From the NCBI GenBank assembly GCA_964461295.1, contig CAYWTX010000644.1, positions 1 to 24,195 of the forward strand: a stretch of DNA of 24,195 nt. Direction: 5' to 3'. Within the stretch, counting starts at the first letter, position 1. Each line of letters opens with the position of its first letter. Under the pieces are notes generated by a model. The model worked only from the letters and a program-made list of their open reading frames with translations, searched no databases and had not been told where the DNA came from. The stretch comes from CAYWTX01 sp964461295 (lineage in GTDB: Bacteria; Planctomycetota; Phycisphaerae; SM23-33). The position numbers and the translations under genes were made by a program. Below, one piece after another: positions 13,662-21,400 of this stretch.

Positions 13662-13679
13662 CATGCAGATTTCTGCATG
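13662..13679. promoter_or_regulatory. 8-2-8 inverted repeat, candidate operator in the divergent region
   Basis: CATGCAGA and TCTGCATG are perfect inverted copies around TT. The site lies 28 bases before the TerS-like gene start and has no T-run, so a regulatory protein site is more likely than a terminator. I see no consensus promoter that I would mark with confidence in the 121-bp divergent region. Confidence 0.45.
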
Positions 13680-13706
13680 CCACATACTTTGAGGGGGTAG
13701 AGACTT

Positions 13707-13958
13707 ATGGCGATTAGCGAGGAATCTTCCACACCTTTCGCGCCCCCGGCCGAGCCCCTCGCCGTCACCGGCAGACCCGGGGCGGTCAACCCCATGGCGT
13801 TGACCGTCGCCCAACTCGCGCGGATGCTGGCCATGCCGGAAGAAAAGGTTCGGGAGCACGTCACGGCGGGCGCGCCGATGGGCGCGGACGGGACGGTCAA
13901 TCTGGTGCACTACGCCGCCTGGCTGAGTCGGCGGATGAAGGAGATCGATGGCGATTGA
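13707..13958 (+). CDS. small terminase-associated protein (TerS-like candidate)
   Basis: 83 residues, ATG after GAGGGGG. Residues about 30-45 (ALTVAQLARMLAMPEEKV) look like an HTH, followed by EHVTAGAPMGADGTVNL and a helix HYAAWLSRRMKEI. This second half aligns with residues 30-62 of the large terminase encoded next (RQMDAGAFRFGDGTHVHL, then ARYVRWLVQEM). The position directly before the large terminase and the HTH suggest the DNA-recognition subunit; the short length is atypical for TerS, which usually exceeds 130 residues. It overlaps the next gene by 11 bases. Confidence 0.65.
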   Translation: MAISEESSTPFAPPAEPLAVTGRPGAVNPMALTVAQLARMLAMPEEKVREHVTAGAPMGADGTVNLVHYAAWLSRRMKEIDGD

Positions 13959-16221
13959 CCTGGCCAAACTGACGCAGAGCGACCTGCTCCAACTCGTCAA
14001 CGCCACACCGCTGGGCGCGGTGCTGACGCGGTCACGCCTGCGCCGCCAGATGGACGCCGGGGCGTTCCGGTTCGGCGACGGCACGCACGTTCATCTGGCG
14101 CGGTACGTCCGCTGGCTCGTCCAAGAGATGGACAGGCCGCGCGTGGCGAAGGGGGACTACGCTAAGGCCCGCAGGAGACAGGCTGAGCGTAACCGTGCTG
14201 CCACCAAAGCCAGCCAGGACATCTATCCCATCCCCGAAGTCGAGGACTACGCTCGCCGCAAGGCCGCCGGCGAGTCCTTCAAGTTGTTCTGCGAGACGTA
14301 CTTCCCCCGGGCGTTTTGGCGGCCGTGGTCGGACGACCACCTCCGCGTGCTGGGTAAGATCGAGAAGGCCGTCCGCGAGGGAGGCCTGTTCGCCTTCGCC
14401 ATGCCCCGCGGTTCAGGCAAGACAGCTCTGGCCCGCTGTGCCGCGCTCTGGGCCATCCTCTACGGCCACCGGCCATTCGTATGTCTTATCGCCGGCAGCC
14501 AGGACAACGCCCGCGAACTGTTGCGGCCCATTCGAGTGATGATCTTGGAGGAGCCGCTGCTACTGGCGGACTTCCCTGAGGCGGTCCATCCGTTCCGCTG
14601 CCTGGAGAACTCTTCCAAGCGGCAGGGCCAGCAGCACATCCAGGGCCGGCTCACGCACATCCACTGGGGCCAGGACCGACTGGTCTTCCCGACTATCGAA
14701 CGCGACCATATTCCAGCCGCTCTACGCGAGGAGGAGTTGGAGACCAGTCCGTCTAGCGGTTCGATCATCACCACGACCAGCCTGGACAGCAACCTTCGCG
14801 GCCAGCAACACACACGCGTGGACGGCTCGATCATCCGGCCGTCGCTGGTCTTGCTGGATGACCCGCAGACGCGGGACTCAGCCCGCTCAGCAGACCAAAC
14901 TAAGAAGCGGCTGGACCTGCTTCACGGCGACGTCATGGGCATGGCTGGCCCGGGCGAATCCATCTCGGCCCTGCTAACCTGCACGGTGATGTACGAGGGC
15001 GACCTGGCTGACACGCTCTTGGACCGGGACAAGTGCCCGGAATGGGAAGGTGAACGGACCAGACTCGTCCACTCTTGGCCATCCAGCGAGAAACTCTGGG
15101 AGCAGTACGCGGACATCCGTAAGGCGCGAGGTCGAGAGGTCGCCACGCGATTCTACGCTGAGCGTCAGGTCGAGATGGACAAGGGGGCGGTCATCGCCTG
15201 GCCAGCCCGCTATGACGCCAAGGTCGGCGAGATCAGCGCCATCCAGCACGCTGTGAACCTGCGATTGCGGATGGGACCGGAGGGTTTTGCGGCAGAGTGC
15301 CAAAACGAACCAGTGCTGCCGCAGACAGCCGACGGCGTTCTGACGGTCGACCAGGTTCTTGGCAAGGTCAACGGCCACAAGCGCAGCGAAGTGCCGCCAA
15401 CTTGCACCAAACTGACCATGTTCATCGACGTCCATGACCGACTGCTGTTCTATGCCGTCTGTGCCTGGGAGGAGGTGTTCACGGGCTACGTCATCGAATA
15501 CGGCACGTTCCCCGATCAGCGACGATCCTCCTTCGCCCTGGTTAACGCCTCACGGACGCTGGGGCGAACGTTCCCTGGAACCGGCGTAGACGGAGCCATC
15601 CACGCCGGGCTGGAGAGACTGGTCAGTGAATACCTCCAGAGGGAATGGAAGCGCGGGACCGGCCTGATGAAGATCGACCGACTCTTCGTGGATAGCGGCT
15701 ACAAGCCTGCTGTCGTGGCCGCAGTGCAACGCAAAGTTGGGGGCACTGCCATGATGCTCTCCAAAGGCGTGGGCGTTCGCGCCAGCCGCCGCCCATTTGC
15801 CGCCTACACGAAGAAGCCCGGAGAAGTTTTGGGCAATCACTGGTACGTCCCGAACGTCCATCGCACGGCTCAGTTTCCACATGTGCTGATAGACACGAAC
15901 TTCTGGAAGAGTTTCATCCACGACGGTCTGGCTACGGCCGAGTCGGACCCCGGCTGTATCTGCCTGTACGGCACGTCCAAGACGGACCATACCCTATTCG
16001 CCGAGCACATCGCCCGGTCTGAGCGGTGGGTGGAACTCACCGGGCCGCACGGCACCGTCCGCGAGTGGTCGTCCCTGCCGACGCGGCCTGACAACCACTG
16101 GCTTGACTGCCTTGTGGGCTGCGCCGCTGCGGCGTCGATGTGCGGCGTGAAGGTTGCCGGCGAAGCATCTCCCATGCGACAGCGAAAGCGTTACACGCAG
16201 GCAGACTTCGTCAGGAGGTGA
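13948..16221 (+). CDS. terminase large subunit
   Basis: 757 residues; the DNA-packaging motor ATPase/nuclease. The first 62 residues form an extra domain resembling the small protein encoded upstream. The ATPase follows: Walker A PRGSGKT at 153-159 and Walker B-like SLVLLDDPQ near 300. The nuclease part contains MFIDVHD (about 491-497), DRLFVDSGYK (about 578) and NHWLDCLVG (Asp near 720), the three acidic positions of an RNase H-like terminase nuclease. It ends in a Lys/Arg-rich tail (RQRKRYTQADFVRR) that could contact the portal. The length is above the usual 450-650. By family it docks on the portal encoded at 16946. Confidence 0.93.
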   Translation: MAIDLAKLTQSDLLQLVNATPLGAVLTRSRLRRQMDAGAFRFGDGTHVHLARYVRWLVQEMDRPRVAKGDYAKARRRQAERNRAATKASQDIYPIPEVEDYARRKAAGESFKLFCETYFPRAFWRPWSDDHLRVLGKIEKAVREGGLFAFAMPRGSGKTALARCAALWAILYGHRPFVCLIAGSQDNARELLRPIRVMILEEPLLLADFPEAVHPFRCLENSSKRQGQQHIQGRLTHIHWGQDRLVFPTIERDHIPAALREEELETSPSSGSIITTTSLDSNLRGQQHTRVDGSIIRPSLVLLDDPQTRDSARSADQTKKRLDLLHGDVMGMAGPGESISALLTCTVMYEGDLADTLLDRDKCPEWEGERTRLVHSWPSSEKLWEQYADIRKARGREVATRFYAERQVEMDKGAVIAWPARYDAKVGEISAIQHAVNLRLRMGPEGFAAECQNEPVLPQTADGVLTVDQVLGKVNGHKRSEVPPTCTKLTMFIDVHDRLLFYAVCAWEEVFTGYVIEYGTFPDQRRSSFALVNASRTLGRTFPGTGVDGAIHAGLERLVSEYLQREWKRGTGLMKIDRLFVDSGYKPAVVAAVQRKVGGTAMMLSKGVGVRASRRPFAAYTKKPGEVLGNHWYVPNVHRTAQFPHVLIDTNFWKSFIHDGLATAESDPGCICLYGTSKTDHTLFAEHIARSERWVELTGPHGTVREWSSLPTRPDNHWLDCLVGCAAAASMCGVKVAGEASPMRQRKRYTQADFVRR

Positions 16222-16224
16222 CCC

Positions 16225-16437
16225 ATGGCTCAGTGTGAAGCCCGCAAAACATGGCCTCCCAAGGCGAACGCCCGCGGCGTCGTGTGTTCCCGCTGCGGCT
16301 GCGCCGACCTGCGCGTGCGGAACACGCGCTACTCGATGGGCCGGATCATTCGTTACCGCGAGTGCCGCCACTGCGGCAGACGCCTCACGACCTACGAGGT
16401 TCCGCCATCCATGTTGGGCAATCCAAGCGGCAGATAG
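16225..16437 (+). CDS. NrdR-like zinc-ribbon protein (stand-alone)
   Basis: 70 residues. A near-perfect Shine-Dalgarno AGGAGGTGA at the end of the terminase gene lies just before the ATG. C21-x2-C24 and C47-x2-C50 flank a basic hairpin (RYSMGRIIRYRECRHCGRRL) and end with TTYEVP, matching the zinc ribbon at the N-terminus of NrdR transcription regulators; the ATP-cone domain of NrdR is absent. A role as a small DNA-binding regulator of late genes is plausible, by analogy with other phage zinc-finger activators, but unproven. Confidence 0.7.
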   Translation: MAQCEARKTWPPKANARGVVCSRCGCADLRVRNTRYSMGRIIRYRECRHCGRRLTTYEVPPSMLGNPSGR

Positions 16438-16456
16438 CGTGTTGCGGGGAGCGGGA

Positions 16457-16522
16457 ATGACATATATGGCACAATCTGCAAAGGGCGGCGGATTCGGTTT
16501 GGATCGGACCCTCGTGGAGTAG
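16457..16522 (+). CDS. possible 21-residue leader peptide
   Basis: ATG after GGGGAGCGGGA, 21 codons to TAG. Too short to support on sequence alone. Together with the terminator at 16593 and the tRNA it occupies the 304-base gap between 16437 and 16742. The stretch 16523-16592 holds GC-rich complementary words (CGGGG and CCCCG) but no feature I can name. Confidence 0.2.
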   Translation: MTYMAQSAKGGGFGLDRTLVE

Positions 16523-16592
16523 TACTTTCGGGGCAGACAACCAGGACGCGCGACGCACCGGCTGATCCCCGGGGCGCTGCGAAAAGATACGA

Positions 16593-16632
16593 GGCCGTTC
16601 GGGGCCGAACACCCGAGCGGCCATTTCTTTTT
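16593..16632 (+). terminator. rho-independent terminator
   Basis: GGCCGTTCGGG and CCCGAGCGGCC form an 11-bp stem with one T-G wobble, an 8-base loop (gccgaaca), followed at once by ATTTCTTTTT. This is a textbook intrinsic terminator, unusual in such GC-rich DNA. It would end transcripts from the terminase side, so the tRNA and portal operon may need read-through, antitermination or a promoter of their own. Confidence 0.85.
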
Positions 16633-16656
16633 GCTCGCGTGCGATGGTTGTCACAC

Positions 16657-16728
16657 AGCGGGATGGAGCAGCGGCAGCTCACGTGGCTCATACCCACGAG
16701 GTCGCCGGTTCGATTCCGGCTCCCGCAA
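16657..16728 (+). tRNA. tRNA-Met(CAT), initiator (fMet) type
   Basis: A complete cloverleaf. The acceptor strands AGCGGGA and TCCCGCA leave A1xA72 unpaired; D stem GAGC/GCTC with a short 7-base loop; anticodon stem CGTGG/CCACG with loop CTCATAC (anticodon CAT); variable loop AGGTC; T arm GCCGG-TTCGATT-CCGGC; discriminator A73; no encoded CCA. The unpaired 1:72 position and the A11:U24 pair are hallmarks of bacterial initiator tRNA. The three-G:C hallmark of the anticodon stem is altered: G30:C40 and G31:C39 are kept, but position 29:41 is U:A. It lies between the terminator and the ribosome site of the next gene. Confidence 0.85.
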
Positions 16729-16741
16729 GTGAAGGTGAACG

Positions 16742-16942
16742 ATGGCGGAAGACTTGGACAGCGCGATCAAGACCAACGCCGAGGGGCCCAAGCAGGCCAG
16801 CGTCGACGGCGTGAACGTCCAGCAGCACTCGCTACCGGATCAGATCGCGGCGGACAAGTACCTCGCCAGCAAGCAGGCGGTGTCGAAGAACCCGGCCAAG
16901 GCGTTCACCCGGGTCAAGATCGTCCCGCCGGGAACGGTGTAG
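16742..16942 (+). CDS. small conserved pre-portal protein
   Basis: 66 residues; AAGGTG lies 6 bases before the ATG and 4 bases after the tRNA 3' end. The sequence pattern (SAIKTNAEGPKQASVDGVNV, QQHSLPDQIAADKYLASKQA, ending VKIVPPGTV) is one I associate with a small protein often encoded directly before lambda-type portals. Size and position resemble the lambda head-completion protein gpW, but the sequence does not look like gpW. Probably a virion assembly factor. Confidence 0.7.
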   Translation: MAEDLDSAIKTNAEGPKQASVDGVNVQQHSLPDQIAADKYLASKQAVSKNPAKAFTRVKIVPPGTV

Positions 16943-16945
16943 CAC

Positions 16946-18415
16946 ATGGGCTGGTGGCCATTCACAAGGCGGTCGAAGCAGACGGGCGTGATTGCCCGCA
17001 CGGTGGTGGTCCGCGCCAAGTTCGACTCGGCGCAGACGACCCCTGACAACCGCCGCCACTGGGCCAACGCCGACGGCCTGTCGGCTGACGCCGCGGCCAA
17101 CCCGGAAGTCCGCCGCACCCTCCGCAACCGCGCCCGCTACGAAGTCGCGAACAACTCTTACGCCCGGGGCATCGTCCTGACGCTGGCCAACGACGTCATC
17201 GGCACCGGCCCGCGCCTCCAGATGCTGACGGACAGCGCCGAGGCCAACCAGACCATCGAGCGTGAGTTCGCCGCGTGGGCCAAGGCCATCGACCTGCCGG
17301 GCAAGCTCCGCACCATGCGGCAGGCCCGGGCGCAGGACGGTGAAGCGTTCGCCGTGTTCTTCAGCAACGACAACCTGGACTCGCCCGTAAAGCTGGACCT
17401 CAAGCTCATTGAGGCCGACCAGGTCGCCACGCCCAGCGCCAAACTGGGCATCCCAGGCGCGGCCCCTGCGACGGACGGGATCGAGTTCGACCCGTTCGGC
17501 AACCCGGTCGCGTACCACATCCTCAAGGCGCATCCCGGCGGCGCTGCCGCTGCCGCGCTGGACTACGACCGGCTGCCCGCTGCCAGCGCCATCCACTGGT
17601 TCCGCGCCGACCGGCCCGGCCAGCGGAGGGGCCTACCCGACATCCTGCCGGCGCTGCCGCTGTTTGCGCAGCTGCGGCGGTACACCCTGGCGGTGATCGC
17701 GGCGGCCGAGTCCGCCGCCAACATCGCGGTGCTGATGAAGACCAACGCCCCGGCCGGCGGCGAAGCGGCCGAAGTCGAGCCCATGACGGAGATGGAGTTC
17801 TCGCCCAACATGGCGGTTTTCACGCCGGAGGGCTGGGAGCCGTCGCAGGTGAAGGCCGAACAGCCGGCGACCACCTACAGCGAGTTCAAGCGGGAGATCC
17901 TCAACGAGGTGGCTCGTTGTCTGAGCATGCCCAGGAACGTTGCGCTGTGCGACAGCAGTGGCTACAACTATGCCTCGGGGCGGCTGGATCACCAGACCTA
18001 CTACAAGTCCATCCGCGTGGAGCAATCGCATCTGGAGGACGTGGTCCTGGACCGCGTGCTGGCCGCATGGCTGGCCGAGGCCGTGAAGGTATTCGGCATC
18101 GCCTTGCCGGCCGCTGACGAGGCGTCGGGCATTGACGACGCGCACCAGTGGTTCTGGGACGGCCACGAGCACGTCGATCCCGCCAAGGAGGCCTCCGCGC
18201 AGGCCCAGCGCCTCGCATCCAACACCACCACCCTGGCCAGTGAGTATGCCCGCCAGGGCAAGGATTGGGAGACCGAGCTTCGCCAGCGGGCGAAGGAAGT
18301 GGCCCTGATGAAGGAACTCGGGCTGACCGTGGCGCAGGCCGCGCCGCAAGCGCCGTCGCCCGCCCAAGACAAGCCCGACCGGGAAGACGAGGAGGACGAC
18401 CGTGCCGCTGCCTGA
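16946..18415 (+). CDS. portal protein, lambda gpB family
   Basis: 489 residues, the usual size. It contains the N-terminal family features (TPDNRRHWANADGLSADAAA, RARYEVANNSYARGIVLTLA, NDVIGTGPRLQM), the core segment AIHWFRADRPGQRRGLPDIL, and FKREILNEVARCLSMPRNV with NYASGRLDHQTYY near the C-terminal third. Twelve copies form the ring at the capsid vertex through which the terminase pumps DNA. The C-terminus is acidic (REDEEDDRAAA). Its last codons overlap the GTG start of the protease/capsid gene by 14 bases, and they carry that gene's ribosome site (gaggagg). Confidence 0.95.
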   Translation: MGWWPFTRRSKQTGVIARTVVVRAKFDSAQTTPDNRRHWANADGLSADAAANPEVRRTLRNRARYEVANNSYARGIVLTLANDVIGTGPRLQMLTDSAEANQTIEREFAAWAKAIDLPGKLRTMRQARAQDGEAFAVFFSNDNLDSPVKLDLKLIEADQVATPSAKLGIPGAAPATDGIEFDPFGNPVAYHILKAHPGGAAAAALDYDRLPAASAIHWFRADRPGQRRGLPDILPALPLFAQLRRYTLAVIAAAESAANIAVLMKTNAPAGGEAAEVEPMTEMEFSPNMAVFTPEGWEPSQVKAEQPATTYSEFKREILNEVARCLSMPRNVALCDSSGYNYASGRLDHQTYYKSIRVEQSHLEDVVLDRVLAAWLAEAVKVFGIALPAADEASGIDDAHQWFWDGHEHVDPAKEASAQAQRLASNTTTLASEYARQGKDWETELRQRAKEVALMKELGLTVAQAAPQAPSPAQDKPDREDEEDDRAAA

Positions 18416-20618
18416 ACGACAACCCGACGAGACCCGCGACCAGTTCATCGACCGCTGCATGGCCGACGCGACGGTGGTCCAGGAGTTCCCCGACGCCGCC
18501 CAGCGCCGGGCGGTGTGTGAGAAGCAGGCCACTGCCCAAGCGCCGCGGAAGTCCACACAGGCCGCCGGGCCGCTGAACTTCTTCAGCGAGCCGGGCGCGC
18601 TGACCATCGAGGCATCCGCCGACGGCACGGTTGCCTCGGACGGCAAGCCCCGCCTGCCGCGCTTCACCATGGTCGCATACACCGGCGGGCCCATGCGGGT
18701 GGGCGAGTGGCGGTATCCGGTGGTCGTGGACCTGGCCGGGCTGGCGATCCCCTCGCAGTCGAGGCCGATCCGCTTCGGCCACGACATCACAGCCGGGGTC
18801 GGGCACACCGATGCCATCCGCGTCCAGGACGGGCGTTTGATCGCCGCGGGCATCGTCTCGCGGGACACCGCCGCCGCGCGGGAGATCGTCGCATCGGCCA
18901 AGAACGGCTTCCCCTGGCAGGCCTCCATCGGGGCCTCCGTTGAGCAATTCGAGTTCGTGCGCGAGAGCCAGTCCGTTCTGGTGAACGGGCGGGAATTCAC
19001 CGGGCCCATCAACGTCGTCCGCAAGGCGACCTTGGGCGAAATCAGCTTCGTCGATCTTGGTGCCGACGGCAACACGTCGGCCAGTGTGGCCGCATCGGCC
19101 AAGGAGAAGGAAATCATGGACGGCAACGACAAGAGCAAGCAGGACAAGACCGTGCAGGATGGCACCGGCAAGGACGCCGCCACTGTCACGGCGCAGGCGA
19201 CCGCCGGCAAGGAGGCCGGCGCGCCTGCGGTTCAGGCCTCGGCGACGACCACGGCATTGCCCGACACCGGCGTGGCCGCGGACCCTGTCGCCGAGCTGCG
19301 CGACCGGATGGTCGCCGAGCAGGAGCGGATCGCGGCCGTGCAGAAGGTCTGCGGCGACAAGCACGCCGATATCGCCGCAAAGGCGATCCGCGAGAAATGG
19401 GACGTGAACAAGACGGAGGTCGCCGTCCTCCGCGCCGACCGGCCGCCCGCCCCGCCCGACAACAGGCCGCAGCGTCCCGCTGTGACAGGTGCCGTGCTGG
19501 AGGCGGCCTGCCTCCTGACCGGCGGTGTCCGCGGCGATGATCTGCTCGATAGCTTTGGCGAGCAGGCCGTCGAGGCCGCCGACAAGCGGTTCAGGGGCGG
19601 CATTACCCTTCAGGAGCTCCTGCTGGAGGCGGCGTGGGCCAACGGTTATGACGGCCGCAACTTCCGGGATGCCCGCTCCGTGCTGCGCTTCGCCTTCGGG
19701 CACGCCGAGAACCTCCAGGCGGCTGGCCTGTCGACCATCGACATCGGCGGCATCCTGTCCAACGTCGCCAACAAGTTCCTGCTGGAGGGCTTCTTCAGCG
19801 TGGAGCGCGTCTGGCGGAACATCTGCGCGGTGCGGAACGTGTCGGACTTCAAGACCGTAACCTCCTACCGCCTGATCGGCAGGGACCAGTACGAGATCGT
19901 CGCCCCCGGCGGCGAGCTCAAGCACGGGACTCTCGGCAACGAGTCCTACACCAACAAGGCCGACACCTACGGGTTGCTGCTGGCCATCGACCGCCGGGAC
20001 ATCATCAACGACGACCTCGGCGCGATCACCACGGTTCCCCGCAAGCTCGGTCGCGGCAGCGGCCTGAAGATCAACGACGTGTTCTGGAGCATCTTCATGA
20101 ACAACGCCGCGTTCTTCACGGCCGGCAACAAGAACTACCTGACGGGCGCGGACACGGCGCTGACCATCGACGGCCTGTCCAAGGCTGAGAAGGCCTTCAT
20201 GGACCAGGTCGACTCCGATGGCAAGCCCATCGGGATCATGCCCGCCGTCATGCTGGTGCCCACGGCGCTGAGCGCCATGGCGACCATGCTCTACAAGAGC
20301 CTGGAGATTCGGGACACCACCGCCAGCACCAAGTACCCGGTGGCCAACCCGCACCAGAACAAGTTCCGGGCCGAGGTCAGCCGCTACCTGTCCAACTCCA
20401 GCTACACCGGCAACAGCGATAAGGCGTGGTATCTGCTGGCCGACCCGACCGACCTGCCGGTGATTGAGGTGGCGTTCCTCAACGGCCAGGAGTCGCCGAC
20501 CATCGAGACGGCCGACGCGGATTTCGGAACGCTCGGCGTGGTCATGCGCGGCTACCACGACTTCGGCGTGAACCTTCAGGACCCGCGCGGTGGGTGCAAG
20601 AGCAAGGGCGAGGCGTAA
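18402..20618 (+). CDS. prohead protease fused to major capsid protein
   Basis: 738 residues in one frame. Residues 1-45 form a small conserved helix-turn segment (FIDRCMADATVVQEFPD, QRRAVC). A protease domain spans about 60-235 with the likely catalytic H127 (RFGHD) and S175 (WQASIGAS), ending KATLGEISFVDLGAD. A Lys/Ala/Thr-rich linker of about 110 residues fits a scaffold or delta-domain role. The rest is a major capsid protein of the Mu gpT/HK97 type (for example FRDARSVLRFAFGHAENL, SIFMNNAAFFTAG, VPTALSAMATMLYKSLE). The protease is expected to cut itself and the linker away during head maturation. An internal ribosome site at 19101 suggests separate synthesis of the scaffold-capsid part. 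Confidence 0.88.
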   Translation: MPLPERQPDETRDQFIDRCMADATVVQEFPDAAQRRAVCEKQATAQAPRKSTQAAGPLNFFSEPGALTIEASADGTVASDGKPRLPRFTMVAYTGGPMRVGEWRYPVVVDLAGLAIPSQSRPIRFGHDITAGVGHTDAIRVQDGRLIAAGIVSRDTAAAREIVASAKNGFPWQASIGASVEQFEFVRESQSVLVNGREFTGPINVVRKATLGEISFVDLGADGNTSASVAASAKEKEIMDGNDKSKQDKTVQDGTGKDAATVTAQATAGKEAGAPAVQASATTTALPDTGVAADPVAELRDRMVAEQERIAAVQKVCGDKHADIAAKAIREKWDVNKTEVAVLRADRPPAPPDNRPQRPAVTGAVLEAACLLTGGVRGDDLLDSFGEQAVEAADKRFRGGITLQELLLEAAWANGYDGRNFRDARSVLRFAFGHAENLQAAGLSTIDIGGILSNVANKFLLEGFFSVERVWRNICAVRNVSDFKTVTSYRLIGRDQYEIVAPGGELKHGTLGNESYTNKADTYGLLLAIDRRDIINDDLGAITTVPRKLGRGSGLKINDVFWSIFMNNAAFFTAGNKNYLTGADTALTIDGLSKAEKAFMDQVDSDGKPIGIMPAVMLVPTALSAMATMLYKSLEIRDTTASTKYPVANPHQNKFRAEVSRYLSNSSYTGNSDKAWYLLADPTDLPVIEVAFLNGQESPTIETADADFGTLGVVMRGYHDFGVNLQDPRGGCKSKGEA
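19101..19118 (+). promoter_or_regulatory. internal ribosome binding site and ATG within the protease/capsid gene
   Basis: AAGGAG, 9 bases, then an in-frame ATG at 19116 (MDGNDKSKQ). Translation from here would give a 500-residue scaffold-capsid protein without the protease. The location at the protease-linker boundary is where such a start would be expected, comparable with the nested lambda C/Nu3 arrangement. Confidence 0.5.
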
Positions 20619-20645
20619 GCCTTCGACCCATAGGAGAACAGCAAC

Positions 20646-20993
20646 ATGGCAACCTTCATTCATGACGGCAAGGCAATCGACTACACCCCGACCGCCGACG
20701 TGGCGGCCGGGGCGGTGGTCGTGCAGGGCGAACTGATCGGCGTGGCCCGTACCCCCATCGCGGCCAATGCGCTGGGCAGCCTGGCGGTCGTCGGCGTCTT
20801 CGACTTCCCCAAGGCCGCCGGCGTGACCATGGCCGTCGGGATCATCGTCTATTGGGACGCGACCAACCAGCGGGCGACCACGACGAACGCCGGCAACAAG
20901 ACGCTCGGCAAGGTCGTGCGGGCAGCCGCCAGCGCCGACACCACGGTGCGCGTGCGGCTCGGCGCAGACAGCTGCGTCACGGTCCTTCCGTAG
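20646..20993 (+). CDS. capsid cement/stabilising protein, DUF2190-like
   Basis: 115 residues with AGGAG 8 bases before the ATG. It has the DUF2190 pattern: FIHDGKAIDYTPTADVAAGA, VVQGELIGVARTPI, LAVVGVFDFPKA, IIVYWDATNQ, and a final repeat of short beta strands. Proteins of this family are encoded directly after the major capsid gene and decorate or stabilise the head. Position and strand pattern both fit. Confidence 0.85.
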   Translation: MATFIHDGKAIDYTPTADVAAGAVVVQGELIGVARTPIAANALGSLAVVGVFDFPKAAGVTMAVGIIVYWDATNQRATTTNAGNKTLGKVVRAAASADTTVRVRLGADSCVTVLP

Positions 20994-21016
20994 CGCCAGC
21001 CTGACGAGGTGCTCGC

Positions 21017-21400
21017 GTGAATGACCTGCTGGAACAGGCCGCGGGCTGGCTGGACGGGATGCGCGTGGCGCACCTGTCGCGGCCGGTCCAGTACTGCCGG
21101 GGCGGTGATGTAGTCCACGTCGCCGCCACGGTGGGCAAGACCGTCTTCGAGATCGACGACGGGTACGGCGCGGTGGAGCGGTTCGAGAGCCGCGACTTTC
21201 TGATCCGCACAGCGGACCTGGTGCTGGGAGACGCTCAGACGCTCCCGCAGCCGGGTGACAGGATCAAGGAGACGGCCGGCGCGAAGCTGGTGGTCTACGA
21301 GGTGATGGCCCCGGGCAAGGAACCGTGCTGGCGATGGTCGGACCCGTACCGCGGGACGCTGCGGGTCCACAGCAAGCAAGTGGACGAGGAACAGACCTGA
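21017..21400 (+). CDS. head-tail connector/joining protein candidate
   Basis: 127 residues, GTG start with GAGGTG 6 bases upstream. A short helix (MNDLLEQAAGWLDGMR) leads into a beta-barrel-like body: VVHVAATVGKTVFEI, RDFLIRTADLVLG, GDRIKETAGAKLVVYEVM. This matches phage head-tail stopper-type proteins encoded between the capsid and tail genes. The assignment is by size, order and the GDRI/TGxxYEV-like pattern. The stop overlaps the next ATG (TGATG). Confidence 0.6.
   Translation: MNDLLEQAAGWLDGMRVAHLSRPVQYCRGGDVVHVAATVGKTVFEIDDGYGAVERFESRDFLIRTADLVLGDAQTLPQPGDRIKETAGAKLVVYEVMAPGKEPCWRWSDPYRGTLRVHSKQVDEEQT

Noticed and set aside
11213..13717. 834-codon plus-strand open frame
   Set aside because: It is a shadow of seven minus-strand genes that each have a proper ribosome site, and one has a HARE-HTH domain; long antisense frames are expected at this GC content.
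16657..16728. tRNA as a prophage attachment site
   Set aside because: Phage genes continue on both sides and no integrase or host gene is present, so this is a phage-carried tRNA.
17901..20663. 920-codon minus-strand open frame
   Set aside because: Antisense to the portal and protease/capsid genes, which have clear family features; composition artefact.
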